This document shows, piece after piece, positions 43,169 through 56,199 of a stretch of 64,000 nucleotides of DNA. Within the stretch, counting starts at the first letter, position 1; every line of letters begins with the position of its first letter. Position numbers and translations under genes: made by a program. The notes under the pieces were generated by a model that worked only from the letters and a program-made list of their open reading frames with translations, did no database searches and was not told where the DNA came from. The stretch comes from Stereum hirsutum FP-91666 SS1 (Eukaryota > Basidiomycota > Agaricomycetes > Russulales > Stereaceae), in the NCBI RefSeq assembly GCF_000264905.1, contig NW_006763133.1:1143082-1207081 (forward strand). The letters run 5' to 3'.

Positions 43169-46100
43169 CTACTCTTCGTCATCCTCCTCTTCATCTTCAT
43201 CTTCCTCTTCCGGCGGTTTCAAAGGCCAATGGTACACCCTCCTCGCAAACCTCCAGAAGACGCCCAATCCATCCATGACGCTATCCATCGCTTCCTGGGC
43301 CGTAAACGGGACCTCGAGAGGGATTCTCAGAGGCCACGTCAGGGAGAAAGGTAAATTTCGCGGGTCAAGGAGAGCAGTCGTTTGGCCATGCGCGTCGGTA
43401 TTCGATGAAGAGCGAGATTGAGGCTTAGTTTTGTGAGGCTTCGCTTTGGGTTTGGTTTTGGGTGACGGTTTCGTGACGTCGATCACGTGGATGCCGGGTT
43501 CTGTGGGTTCAGGTGTGGAAGGTTGGTCGAGTGGGAGTGTGGGGGCAGAGGATGTAGCGGGAGAAGTAGAAGCTGCGGACGATGATGGTTGCGCATTCCA
43601 CCAGTACCCTTCTCCCCTGGAGATCATCGTAGCGGTGACAGTAACAGTCGGAGCCGCTGCGTCCCATTCCGTTCCCCCTTGTCTTTGCCCTGGCCCAGAA
43701 TATGACTCGACGACTCTTCGAAGATGTCGTAGGTCGTTGTTCATGCTGAGTATGAGCAACAGGACTACGGTGTATGTGAGGTATCGGAAGAATTTGTGGA
43801 AAGACGAGGAGCCGAATGAGAAGGGCATGATAGGCTGATCGGAGGGCGTCAGGTGCAGGTAAAAGGGTATGTGAGAGTACTCGGGAAGTGAGTGTTTTGT
43901 GAATCGGTGTGGTCTTGATTGCGAAGCCCGTTGCTCGTGTCGCGAGGTAAACGAAGATTGAATGCCGAACCCTGTGTGGAGATTCCGTCAGAAAATCGAA
44001 ATTATAGGCTTATGAACAAGATAACTCACCTGGGACAGACTCCACCTCGACCTGCAGCCACCCGACCGGCAAGATGAACATCGGTAATGCAACACCCACA
44101 ACTCTCTGCTTCCCCTCCCCCTGCTCCGTTCCGCTGGCATCCTCCCCATCCACGACATAAATCACCTCTACCTTTCCACCACTTACATCTCCCACTCTTA
44201 CCATCACGCGTGTAACCCACTGTGTTCCGCCACTGTCAGACACCACTGGGAGCATCACCGACTTCAAACTATCCTCCAATTTCGTCGGAGCCGACATGTC
44301 GACCTTCACCGGTACACCGTCAACGCTGGCGGTAACGACCTTGACAGCAGGAGGTGCCCAGCTCTGATCACCGTCGTCACGCTCCTTCTCCTTCCCTTTA
44401 GCCCTCGCCGGGATATTAGGAGCACTCTGCGCGAGATAAAACTCCAACCACTCGTTCTCCTCGTCCGCCGGCGCCGGACACTCAAACCTTACAGCATACG
44501 ACCCTTCGCTCCCATTCGAAAAACCAATAGACGGTGTGACAGTGACCTTGACCGTCGGGAGCATCAACGGTCCGTCCCTCCTCGGTCTCGTCGACATCAT
44601 AGACGTCAACCCCGAACTCGGTCCCCACGTATCTGTCATCATCGAACCCCCCGTCATCGCCACACTCATCCTCGCGTCCGAATCCGCTCGTGCTCGATTC
44701 CGGCTCTGAGGCCGATTCGGCGTCTGGTACGTGCTCGAACCCTCGACGTTATAACCTTCTGGCTCCGATCGCACCCCCATACGTGGCGTCGCATGGACCG
44801 AGCTCACCCCAGTGGGTATCGGTATCCCATACTCATCAAACGTCATCGTACTATCTCCAGCCCCAGCCTGCTGCCCTTGCCCTTGCTGTTGCTGGAACTG
44901 CGACCAAGGCGGACCCACCGCAAACGCGCTTGGTGGCGGTGGGGCCTTCAACACGACCCTCCCGCCCTCCGCGCTGATCTTTGTCCTCCCTCCTTTCGAG
45001 AGTTCGGATTTCTTGGCTTTAGGGTCCGCAGAGGCATAGACGTCGACGTCGTCCGGAATGCCAATGTCCAGTCCGTTCTTGACTGTTGTTTCGATGTGTT
45101 CACTGTCGGAGGCGAGGACACGGAAGCGGGGGAGTGAGACGGCTAGTTCTTCTTTAGGTACGGTGGATTGGGAGTGAGACTGAGAACGTGAAGGTGTATT
45201 GGGGTGCGAGCGTGAGTGTGTGCGATCGTCATTTGACGACTCGGAAGACCCGAGGTTCGAGTTATCGCGGCTGTGAGGGCTTGAGGACCGTGGGACGACG
45301 AGCACGACGCCGGACATGTTGAATGTGAATACGTTCTTGTTCGGTGGGAGGAGGTCGTTCATGTTTAGGTGGAGTGTCACTGGTGCCCCCGGTGGTGCAG
45401 GAATATCTTCTTCTTCGTCCTCCGCCACATCGGCCGCAAGCGATGAACCTCGACTTCGAGATAGCATGGAGGACATGCCGGATTCGGAGGGCGTGTTTTG
45501 TCCACCTTCGAAGGAATAGTCGGGTATATTAGTGTCTGTAGGCAAGGGACCACGCAGCAGCGAAGGCTGAGACGAAGTCGAGTTGGTGCTAGCGATCGAT
45601 AGCGGTCTTCCACCAGCGGGATTGGCCTCGGAAGATGCATTGGCCTGGGCCGTATCCAAGGACGCCTGGCGATCTTTCCCAGACGGTGAACGCGAGCCTC
45701 CAAGGACTTCATGTCCAGTAAATCCCGTCCCTCCCGTAACCGTCCATTTCTGAGGATATCCTCTCGCCCACGCAACCTCGCAATTCTTCGCTTCCAGTGC
45801 CACGTCCATACCCAACAATGTCGCCACACCCGGGAACCAGACGCCCTTGCAAGACCCCTTATAGTCCAACTGCATCAGCACTCCTTCCCTCTCCTCTCCA
45901 TCCTGCTCTCGTCCTCTCCCGAGCACAGCACACGTCATCTCACCCTTAGCGCTCTTCACGCCCACCCTCCGTCTCCCACCCTGCGCCTGTGCCCCATCGT
46001 CCACGCCCCTCACAGGCATAGCCCATCTCACACGTATCCTTTCCGTGCTCGGAAATGTACCCTGGATACCTACGCCATCCGAGAATCCGGGTGCACTCGC

Positions 46101-47205
46101 ACTATCGCTGCTCTCGTCATCAGCGAAGGTTTGGTACTGATAGTTGGTAGAACGACGGGAACCGACGGTACGCGTGACGTATGGGTCGGCAGTCATGTCC
46201 CAGGAGGGAGAGGAGTCAGGGTCTGTGACATCGGAGGCGGAGGAGAGGGATTGGAAAGATGAGGATGTTGAGGGGAGGCTGTTCGGTGGGAAGATACGGA
46301 GTTTGAGTTGGTTGGAGAGACAGGAGGGTGTAGGGATAGACAACTGTATGGATACTCAGAAAATAGCTTCCACCGCGATGTTGAGAGGTCACTTACGAGA
46401 TAGGGCGCCCTTGGAGGCGTAGAGACGTATGGCACAATCATACTGATGCCCGCCATGAAATGTATCACGTTCTTGTCGCTTATGGACCCCCTGCGATGCC
46501 TCGGTGTGACAAGTGCATTCAGGTTTGGCCGGGAACGCAGCTCTGCGTCGTCTGCGTTCATCCGTGATCGTGGAGGAAACTCTTTAGGGAGGACAAAAGA
46601 CACTTGGTACCCGCTTACGAGGATGTGGCCGGTGTATTTCTCTTCCAAACGTGGTATGTCCGCATCTTTCGGAGAGGATGAAGAGCTGAAGCGAGATGAA
46701 CTGGCAGGTCTTTGGCCAAATAGAGTGAGATAGGACTGTTGTGAGCGTGCAGGAAGGTTCAGAACACGAGCGGCATTGTGGAGAAGGGGTGATGTCGATG
46801 ATGAGAAGAGGTATGGGACGGAGTTGGTGTCCAGAGGGTGGACTTCGGAATCGAGTATCTTCACGTTTTCCTCTGTAGTCCATTAGTTGAGTAGGAGTGC
46901 AAGCCCATAGCTATGACTCACCGTTGAACAGAGGAATAGCACTTCCTGGTGTAACACTATCCGCAGGTACAGTCAACTGGGGGCTACAGATGAGTAACGG
47001 CGTTGACATTCGACGTAGAGATGCGACGCACCCGAAGATACATCTTTATCGACACATTGCTCTCATCCTTCCTCGCCTTCCCTTCGATGGCTAGACGTGT
47101 TACAATATGCAGTCGTTGTATTTGAGGGTTTATTGTGCTAGCACCGTTGGTGGACAGCGGTGGGCTAAACGCTCGACTATGTCGCGAGCTATAAGAAGTA
47201 GACAT
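43169..47205 (-). CDS. Large uncharacterised single-pass membrane protein (1273 aa)
   Basis: Five minus-strand exons with consistent phases: 47205-47032, 46976-46922, 46872-46397, 46343-44030 and 43971-43169. The second exon's acceptor is cccccag; using the tag just before it would bring in a stop. The protein starts MSTSYSSRHSRAFSPPLST and has a probably folded N-terminal part (LHIVTRLAIEGKARKDESNV, then SIKMYLRLTVPADSV). A long Ser/Pro/Gly-rich middle follows, with scattered beta-like segments (IRVRWAMPVRGV; VTLHLNMNDLLPPNKNVFTF; FTFNMSGVVLVVP). Near residues 1066-1082 there is one clear hydrophobic helix (FRYLTYTVVLLLILSMN). After it comes a roughly 190-residue tail, Thr/Pro/Lys-rich and ending in an acidic Glu/Asp run. 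There is no signal peptide at the N-terminus, so it may be anchored near its C-terminus. I know no family for it. Confidence 0.75.
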
Positions 47206-50200
47206 TGCTGAAAGGCGTTAAGGTTGGTATAGACGCGTCTTTTAGACCAAGGAATATGCGAATGATATCTTCTCGCGAGTGATTGTAGAGGGATGGGTGT
47301 GTCGCAGAGGTAGAGACGCGTCTGGAGATGATGTGCGAAAGCAAAGTAGTGCCGGTAGCCAAGTACGACACCTCGCGTTTCTGAGACACGAGTTTGTTTT
47401 GGGATGTTTACCCACGGTATCGTTGACTCGCGCGTCGTAAGGACACGCAAGAAGGACGAAAGTAGAGTAAAAAGCAGTGTTACGCGCCGCAAAGCAGAGA
47501 CCCTCTGGCCGACAGTCAACAAAAGAAGGGAAGCCGTGTTCAGCCACCGACGCGTCTCAATTTGGCGGCCACTGCGAATCTGCGATCAACAGCGTTCAAC
47601 GGAGAACGCGTGGCCAGGAACCGCCATCACCGACACCCACTCCGGAACCCAGCTTCCTTCTTGCGGTACGCTCTTGTTTGATACGGTGACGATCTGCTTC
47701 CTAGTTCGTCTCTCTGAGCCCATCGAACGCTGCAGGAATCCCATAGTCCGGACCTTATTGTGGAAATTCAAATAAATTATTCTTGAAACATTGGAAGTAC
47801 CAACCTAGAGCCTTATCCTACTCACAGCGTGACCTGAGCCGCGAGATTTTGTCTGGGCCACACAAGACGCCGCATGAATAGGTACGCGCCATCGATCTGC
47901 TGCGAGTACAAAGCAGTGGCTGAACGTCGGAAATTCATACTTCGTTCTGTTACTCCTGTCACAGAATACATCTACATCCTCGAACCATTCTAACGCATCC
48001 AAACGCTATAAAGGCTCTGTTGCACGAAGCGAAACACGTCTCCCTGGATGGTCCGTCGCTCTCCCTCCTTCCCCGCACTTATATCCTCGCCACCCCTTCC
48101 TTCAGCTAATGTCTTTCGCCGTCATCACGCATCTCATACAAATGACTCCCCCTTCGATGGTAGAAACGACTATCGCGGAAACCACTTGGATTCGAGAACG
48201 CCACCCGTCTGACACCCAACCGTCACGACACCTCGCAAAGCACACCTTGACTCTAGGATACGAAGTCAAAGGCGGGGACTTGTCGAGCGCGAGGTGGGAT
48301 GGGGTCCAGGTCGACGGGCGAAACCCGGCCGCTGTGCGAGGAACAAAAAACTTCACATGTATCAAAGTGCGTGCAATTGGTAGATTCTGAAGCAGTAGCC
48401 TTGATAATTAAACACTCCAAGCTCATATGTCGCACTGGCTCTTTATCACCACAGAATAGCCCATATCGGTGCGTTCAGTTAGACTCTATCAGGGCATCGT
48501 GCACAAAGACCTCCGTCTGCCCTTCCCTTCGTTTGTTTCTCAGTCGTTCCGTCTTCCACTCTTGGCATTCTGTGCTGTTCCCGGTGCATCATTATCACGA
48601 AGCGTATGCTTTGGAGCAAAAGCACATAGGCGAGGGACTTATTCAAAAAGGAGCTATGAACCGAGCTCGTACCAGCGCTTGCCACAATGCGTCTGCCCTG
48701 CTCGTAGTCTGTAGAATGATGGTGGGAGCAAACGTTGAGGCATCTGAAGTACCCCTCTCTGTCTCAAATAGCAACACGTGTTCTCCGACACAACAAATAT
48801 ACTCATATTTATACGAACTTTGCAAAACACGATACATCGTCACCAGACCATTTCCTCTTTGTCGAAAGTTCCATCCTGTGCTCCCTATGCGATTAGCTCC
48901 GCGTACCATCGTACACCCCATGCCGACGTTGTCAACGTCTGATTCAATGCCAGAATCCCTGACCGTTACTCCTGCATCGAGGACACGGTACTCCTGATAA
49001 GACGACGTCGCGATATGAATCCAAGCGTATCTTCCGGACGATCGAATATCCACGTCCAGTGTTCCCAGGATATCCAGTACTCGATGCCCATGTCATGCAC
49101 ACCAGTGGCAGGGGAGTTGTCATAGTCAAATGTTGAATCGTCGAGCTGGGGCTGCTTGATCAAGGTGCTGCAGTCCCAAAGGGCTCCTGCCCGTTGATCG
49201 CTATAGAGAAGAGTTTTTGGAAGATTTCCAGACCTTGGGATCGTCTTTCTATCACCCATTTTGCGTCTCAACGCGCCGATTGCTCTCACTGTATGTTTAG
49301 TAGGAGCCCAAAGTAAGAGGCGGGGGACTTGACGAGTATAGAGTTGCAAGGCGAGCTCTTTGGGTACGGAGGTCTTCAATTTGTTGCTGGGGTACGTCTT
49401 TGCGACTATTAGACATTGTGTGTAGGTTGTAATAGGCGTCAACGACGCACCTCGCACAGTCTCGTTGTCTGGATACAGACGTGGCCGCGTTCTGACCGGC
49501 TATTGACCGGGTAAGATGCAGCGAAGGTATACTCTGAGCTGATACCCCGCGTAGACGCTCGGTCATAGCATGGCTGGACAGAAATCGGTCTATCTTTGTC
49601 ATCTGACAGGGACTGGGAGATGCAATCTTGTGGTCTGGCGCCGGTTAGTCCTAGATGTGAGCAACAACGCGTCGATTGCAAGTTAGATTTGTTAGCGCAC
49701 CTTTGTTGTTGAGAAGACATGCTGCGGTACTAATGGCCGTTGAGGACAGCTCGCGATGGTGGAAGAGTCTGGACGTCGTATGCGTCGCACACTCGGACCT
49801 TTATCATCCAACGCGCCCGGTATTTGCCGTATGCGAAGTCTTTGCTTCGACTTTTGCGGCGACTCCTTTGACGCGTTTCCTTTTATGGACAACCTTCACG
49901 CACCATGCGCGCGACACGATACCGCCTGCCGTACCTTTGAGGTTATTAAAGTAGATGTTCGGTCTCGATGTTACTGTCATATTTTTAGAGCGATATCGAA
50001 TGCTGCATGTAATTTTAGTGTTCATCTTGAGCATCATAAAGTACTTGCTCCGTGTCAATGCAACCATCGCCATATCCGCATGCGCTCCACTCTACAATCC
50101 ACTCCAAGAACGAAAAGTATACATCTGCATCGCACGGTAGTATCTTTTTTTGTGCGCAGCCTTCGATTACAGCGGTTTCGGGTGACCTTGCGACTGGTCG

Positions 50201-51697
50201 AGTTTTTTTCTGGGTGCACTTCCCGAAAGGACACTGCCTGAAAAGGAAGAAACGGAAGCAAATAGAGGAGGATCTCCTCGGAATCGTCATTGTTGCCGCC
50301 GCCATTTCCCTCTTTGGATTGCCTACTACTACCTGTTTCGGTAACGCTCATTTGGGAAAGCGGTCGGAAAAATACATGACGAGTCGCAAGGTCACCCGAA
50401 ACCGCTGGAAGAGCGCCGTCCTGCACGACCACTCCTACGCTTCCTTCAATGGCAACACCTTGACTGTCGTCTTCGGACAATGTCCATTTTCGCCCATGGC
50501 AAGGTGGAAAGGTGTGCTACACCGATGGTCAAGAGGGTGCACTTGTTGGCTTCGTATCCGTCGTCTTGCGGGCTCAGTTCCATATGAAGGTCTGGGTTTC
50601 ATCCCGCCCTGATATAACGTTGTCGAAGGGTTTGCTCCCCGCGAACCTTGAAGTTCGTCGCCACTTCATGTCCATCGCGTGTCTCGTCCAGTGCACATCG
50701 CTCCCGAATACTCTCAGCGCCTAGATGTCGGGGAGGTGCCCACCGAACGAGACGGGGCATGGCTCAAAGCACAGATGTCAACATTGTTCGTTCTCGTAGT
50801 TCGGATAAATCGTTGACACAATCTGCCAATATTATAAGCAATAGAGGTGGAATACTCACCTAATTATCCCTTTGTGCATCAAGACTTCGATCCCTCGTCT
50901 CAGTTTCACTGATAGGAGAGAGATCATTGATATACCACAACCAAGCACCGACGGCAGCAGACAGGGCGCTATTCTTCATGGGTAGATTTGTACTAGTGGG
51001 GAGACAAATGCGAATGGGAGCAAGCGTTGGTTTCATTCAACGACGAGCTTTCCTGACGCACCTTTTGTATTGAGAGAAGTCTTCGAAGTTGAACGGCTGC
51101 TGAGGGTATAGGACAGATTGAGGAGCGAAGTGGTTAGAACGGGGAGAAAGTCAGAGTCATGCCGTGCTTTTACCTCGACGCGAGCGCTAACCGTCAGGTG
51201 CTTGATCTCAGTGGAGATGTAGATTTGTCACGGCTACTCTTTACGGTCTTTTCTTTGCATTTACTCGGAAGCTGAGGGTAGTCTGGCATGTCGAACATCG
51301 GCTGGCGTGGCGTCAAAATTCGAAGTGTATTGTACGCTAGAATAAGCCACTCTTCGGCCAAAAAGAATTGGTATGAGATGCTACTATAGGAGGATTCTCT
51401 GTGCGAAATTTCGAAAATTTGCGACCTATCTCTACTTGCCTCATGGCCGCCATGATGAGCACTATACTTTGCCGCCACAGTGAATTCAATGATCGCTTCT
51501 CACGTTTGACTTGGATCTTTCAAACCGGCGTATGATTATGAGAGCGGCTGGTAAAGTTTTTTGTTCGATACGTGTACGATTCGTAACACCAAGACACGAC
51601 AACGCATACTAAAAGTACAATTGGAGAGGGGATACTAGTGACAAGGAAAACATACGAAAGGTCAAGAATGAAGAGATGAGCCAACGAGGCAATGCGT
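47206..51697. other. 4.5-kb region without a firm gene
   Basis: Many short overlapping frames on both strands and no recognised domain. The best candidate exon is on the minus strand within about 48966-49457 (contains GVHDMGIEYWISWEHWTWIF), but no complete model with consistent splicing emerges. A 238-bp inverted-repeat element lies at 50170-50407 (listed separately). The rightmost part should contain the 3' end of RPA1; the leftmost contains the promoter of the membrane-protein gene. Confidence 0.4.
50170..50407. mobile_element. MITE-like element with 30-bp terminal inverted repeats
   Basis: The left end (50170-50199) begins CAGCGGTTTCGGGTGACC and continues TTGCGACTGGTC. The right end (50378-50407), read on the minus strand, is the same 30 bases with a single difference (C for G near the inner end). 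Similarity continues inward imperfectly: T-run, then CCGAAAGG..CTGAAA against CCCAAATG..CCGAAA. The interior has no transposase frame, so the element would be non-autonomous. Termini starting CAGCGG resemble those of hAT elements, but the flanking bases (TTCGATTA on the left, GAAGAGCG on the right) show no target-site duplication. It could therefore be old, or a deeply palindromic repeat of another origin. Confidence 0.65.
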
Positions 51698-53949
51698 CTA
51701 CTGAGCCCAAGGCGACTTGAGCAAGTCGACGAAAGACTGTGTTTCTTCCTCGTAGTTTAAGGGCTGGATGCGACTAATCCCATAACGAATCCTGGTCGTA
51801 TCCTGTGAATTATGAGTCAGCCACGGCCCAACCCTCGAGATCTGTCGTCAGCACATACGTTGAAAGTGTCCTGCTTGGCTCTACACGCGAAGTTGTAGGT
51901 GTTGCAAGTAGCCTTCTGCAAAATGGCAGTGTAGATTGCATCGTCCCGCTCCTGCATATCGCGGTGAGATCAACATCGCCCATAAGGAAACTATAGAGGT
52001 TAGAACCTACCTTGATGTCATGTAATTCATTCGCTGTCATGCCAAAAACGATGAGACCAACATCGTTGAAGCCGGACAGCCAGGCCTGGCCCGAATAGTC
52101 TGCCACGGCCATCTGAATCATGTAACTGCGAATCAAACTCATTAGCCATACCGAAAGGGATACAAGTGGGATCAAACAGCTACACACCGATAGGTTGGTG
52201 TCTCGAAGCTCCTATCGCACTTTTCGCACCTCCATCCATCATGTCCTTCCACTACCTTTTTGCTACAGCCTTCGGTCCCACAAGCAGGGTACGAGATGTT
52301 CTCTCCCCGGATATGCATGACCGTCGCACGACACGAGAAGTATTCAACCTTATCGCTCGAGCCCAATTGCGACTCCTTCACATCGTTTAAGGTGCGCATC
52401 TCAGAGCGATTGATGGTACCGCCAGTGCCCGCCGAGGTCATGCTCGAGGTGTGGGCTTGGAACTGCGTGGAGGTGCCAATATCATCGTACCAACCCCGGA
52501 TGTTGTGCGCCTCTGGCATATCGGGGTTGATCGCCATAGTGCTAGAGCTAAACATGGAGAGGGAACGACCTGATATGGAGTAGCCGAAGTCAGCGAGGAG
52601 TAGAACAGCTATTTAAGGAAACATACCTCCGAAGTCACCAACTTTGACGCCCTTGAACGCGATCACAGAGTTCGGACTGGCATTGTATTGCTCGGCTTGC
52701 TTTCCCCAGAGCGTGAGACGAACAGAGAATGCCGAAGAATCGACAAGAGTAAGCTCGCGTTTGGAAAGCTAAGAGGGATCATAAGACAACATCCAACAAT
52801 GAATCGGTAAACGAGAGCATACAGTGCGTTGCGTCTTTGTTTGAATCTCGGAAACTTCGCTGACGTCTTTCACAACCCCAATGACGTCTGACCAGCCCAA
52901 TATGTCAGTATGTTTGCCGCAAGTTGAGTCCACGACAGGATGGCATACCGCAAATGGAGTCCTTGGGGAGCTCCTCCAGATTTCCGAGTTCGATGAAGTT
53001 GTATTTAACGACAGGAAGATTAGATGTGTCGTGACACTGCAGAAAGGTCAGAGATGGAACACCGCTGGGACAAGGCAAACGCACCTCCTCAATCTCAGTG
53101 TTACGCTCCAAACTGAGTTCGTACTCTTGGGCAGAGGAGAACTTCCTCTTCGAGAGGTTCACCCGAGCCTTGGAGATGTAGTAGACTTTATCCTCCACAA
53201 GTTTGTCGTAGAGTTCGTCTGCCACGGCATTGAACCCAGTGCCCTTGATCTCGCCAGAGTCATCCATGAGAGTGACATTGAAGAATTTACCCTCGCCACG
53301 TTGATTCGAGTACGTCCGAATGTCGGACTTCTGAATGACGCGTGCCTTGATAGTCCAGTTGTTCTGATACGGACTGAGACCTTCGATGGGAAAGATGTTA
53401 TTACGGGTGCCACGGGACGACTGCTGCTGGCGCGGTTGTTGAGGTACTGATGGAGTCGTGGTGGCTGAGGGGGCAGATGTAGGGGTAATATTGCTTGCGG
53501 CGGGAGTCGTGGCTTCGTCGGTGGGGAACGCAGCGGGGTTGCCAATCTTCTCAGCATCCTTCTGAACGACGCTCAGCCCCAACACAACAACGAGTCTGTG
53601 TCGCAGATATGCAGATAAATTTGAGTAAGAGGATGAAATAGAAGGACAATATGACGGACCGTTTGTTCTGGATGACATTGCACGACATGTTTGTAAGTTT
53701 ACAGATGGTGTTCTTCGTGATCGTATCCGCTTCGACGAGACTATTCAGCTGGGTAGCAAGCATAGATTGAATGAAGTTGACGCCGTCGGATATGATGACG
53801 CGGTAGCGGTCGTGGCCTTGGGACGCGGAGACCTTCTTGATAGACAAAAGCTGGACTATCGGGCTCGATGACCAGAGCTGCTCGTCGTCTTTATCACCAG
53901 AGTGGAAACGGGCGCAAGCACCTTCAGTAAGTTGTGGGATGGCGTCCAT
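51698..53949 (-). CDS. RPA1: Replication protein A large subunit
   Basis: Nine minus-strand exons: 53949-53660, 53595-53085, 53036-52949, 52887-52823, 52768-52627, 52569-52188, 52125-52011, 51951-51859 and 51802-51698; 596 aa, close to the 600-620 of other RPA1/Rfa1 proteins. It is the main single-stranded-DNA-binding subunit in replication, repair and recombination. The order fits the family: N-terminal OB fold (LTEGACARF through QNKRLVVVLGL), a Ser/Pro/Gln linker, and DBD-A from about residue 175 (PIEGLSPYQNNWTIKARV, then DIRTYSNQRGEGKFFNVTLM). DBD-B follows (VIGVVKDVSEV; LTLWGKQAEQYN), then DBD-C with its zinc ribbon C..PACGTEGC..GWRCEKCDRSF, and finally the helical trimerisation end. Introns are mostly 48-65 nt. 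It lies in the same direction as the IDO gene upstream of it. Confidence 0.97.
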
Positions 53950-54615
53950 GGCGGTGAAGAGCAGACGAACAGCGAACGAGTCGGGAATGTGGTGTGATGG
54001 ATGTGGGAGAGGAGGAACGCGCGGTAACGCGAAATAATAAACAAAACGCGTGAGTCACAAGTCACGCGTTTCGCGTCGCGAGGTGTCGCGTTCGCCGTTG
54101 GCTAGTCACTAGATCGATTCCCACGCTTCATCCTTTCAACTTCCCAACGGTCACGCCCGCAGGAAAAGCGATTGTTTTTAGTTTAAGGATTCATCTTGGT
54201 ATACCCTCTTAGCTCTATCCTCAAAAAGGTGAGATATATCATCTCTCAGATTCCGCCAGTGGTCGTATCTCTTTGGAGAAGTTGTCTGCTTCAAATAGGC
54301 CGCTCTCTGAATTAGTACCCCATCGTGTTCCTCATGATCGTTCTTTACGAATCCGTCGTGCTTTCCCCTGTTATCAGTGTATAGTATATAAATTACTGAC
54401 TAGCATATTAGCTTTGCTCGTTGGTGTAGGTGCTACGCGATTATACAAGATAGACAAGATATCAAAAATCTAGAGTATGCATGATGTCCACGTCGGGAAT
54501 ATCAGTATCGCATGGTGTAATATGCAAGAACAAAGTCCCTCGGTATCGCTGTCTGTGGTCGAGACATGTCCCAATCTCTCCTAACTCAAGAAAGGTGAGT
54601 ATCTGTTCACTCGCA
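53950..54615. other. Intergenic region between IDO and RPA1
   Basis: 666 bp containing the RPA1 promoter and the IDO 3' end, both on the minus strand. No reading frame of note. Nothing else recognised. Confidence 0.5.
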
Positions 54616-56199
54616 TCATTCGCTGCCGCGCTTCCCCCCGAGCATCGTGCGATTCGTAGCATCTCTTCCCGCTTTGAGTAGCGATGAAAGGTCATTCCCA
54701 CCCGTCCCTTTTACCGGGCCCTTTCTCGGTGCAACGATCAGCTCGCTACCCTCCGGAGGTGCTGTATGCGACATCGAAACGACGTAGAGGGTGGCCACCC
54801 GGATATGCATATCCCTCAACTTCTTCAACGTGAGCGTGGCCGTGTCGAATGCCTCTCGCAGCATCGCATTTTCCTTTGCCAACTCTCGTATCGGGAGCTG
54901 TATGGAGCTAAGATCGGCGAGATAGGCCCTGTGCTTTCCGGCCATATATTGCCTCATCCTTTCCATGAAGCCGGTGTCTGCCTTCTGATTATCCTCCGAT
55001 GGTGGCGGATAGCGTCTCTTCGTAGCCGTGTGATCGACGTCCAAAAAGGCGTCGAGAGCATGCATGACGGTGCTTTGTCCGGCCGAAGGTCCACCGAGAT
55101 TCAGCTTCTCTGTCTCTGGAACTCCCTCGTAGATCCAATCCGTGACGTTCGTGCCGCTTGACGTGTTACCTGTTTATTGTCAGAGATACGATTGTGGGAG
55201 TTTCATATCAAATGCCTACCGTTCCACCAAGGCCTGACGTGCCAGTAGAAAGCGTACGGCTCGACGGTCTGCTTCGAGTTTGCCATGATATCCGCCATTT
55301 CTTGTATAATGGTGGAAAGTCGTTCCAGGTCTTTCGCCAGCCTTGACATCGTAATCATGCTGGTCTTGTCTTCAAGGTGGACATAGCGATCGATGATGCG
55401 CAACATCTCAACCCCTCGTATCTCGACCCTTGCTGAGAGGCGGTAGAACTCGACTTCCGTCTGAGTACCGGACAACGTGTGGGTGCAACCATAGTTATGC
55501 GCTGAGATCGGTAATTGGGGGTCTATGGGCGTCCAATTCCACAAAACTACAAAATGGGTGAGATGATCGCGCTCATCAGCCGATCTCGTATAAACATCGC
55601 TGTTCTACCCACGCCGACTCACCGACATCTGCAAAAGTAAGCACCGGTGCTGTCCCAAGTAGCCGAGACACCTTCACGAGAGGGATTGCCAAACTCTTCG
55701 GAACAGTTACGGGTCCTGGTTGACTCCTAGGCGGCTGCGAGTGCACATAGTAATGGACGAGAAACCCCAAAGTCATATGCGCGCGCTGCCATCGCCGCTC
55801 GTCATTCCCAAGACAGCGTATGTCGAGTACCGGGAGCTAGTTGAATGTGAGCTATTGTCCTATCCTTTTGTGTGGCTGGATACTCACAGATCTGATCTGT
55901 GCTCGCCATGCTTCGCCTCTCGCACGCTTGGCCTTCGCCTCAGCCCGCCCATCACTTCCGAGGCTGAGATTCCCCTCGGCTTCTTCCAAACCCCTCTCCC
56001 ACAACTCGAAAACTCCATCGAGGCGTTGGAGCGGCTGAGGGGGGAAGAATCCTGTGGCGCCATCAATGTCGTAGTTATCAAGGTTCAAATATCCGCGAGG
56101 CATTGCGCTATCTCTTCCAAACAGGCTGTATAAACTGTCGACGAGGTATCGGATGAATGATGTAGGTGTAGGAAGGTTGATTGTGAGTGTGTATGACAT
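54616..56199 (-). CDS. IDO: Indoleamine 2,3-dioxygenase
   Basis: Four minus-strand exons: 56199-55888, 55836-55623, 55546-55220 and 55169-54616; 468 aa. IDO is a cytosolic haem enzyme that opens the indole ring of L-tryptophan to N-formylkynurenine, the start of the kynurenine route to NAD. Family segments appear in order: PRGYLNLDNYDIDGATGFFP; LPVLDIRCLGNDERRWQRAH; IPLVKVSRLLGTAPVLTFAD running over an intron into VVLWNWTPID; GGPSAGQSTVMHALDAFL; MRQYMAGKHRAYLADL; LREAFDTATLTLKKLRDMHI, whose last His is at the position of the proximal haem ligand; and KGTGGNDLSSLLKAGRDAT. Acceptors and donors are canonical. Fungi often carry several IDO paralogues with different tryptophan affinity; which type this is cannot be told from sequence alone. 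Confidence 0.95.

Noticed and set aside
45711..46262. 183-codon plus-strand frame inside the 1273-aa protein gene
   Set aside because: Antisense shadow; splice-consistent exons and continuous phase support the minus-strand gene.
50170..50407. Target-site duplication around the inverted-repeat element
   Set aside because: The flanking 8 bases on the two sides do not match, so I do not claim a recent insertion.
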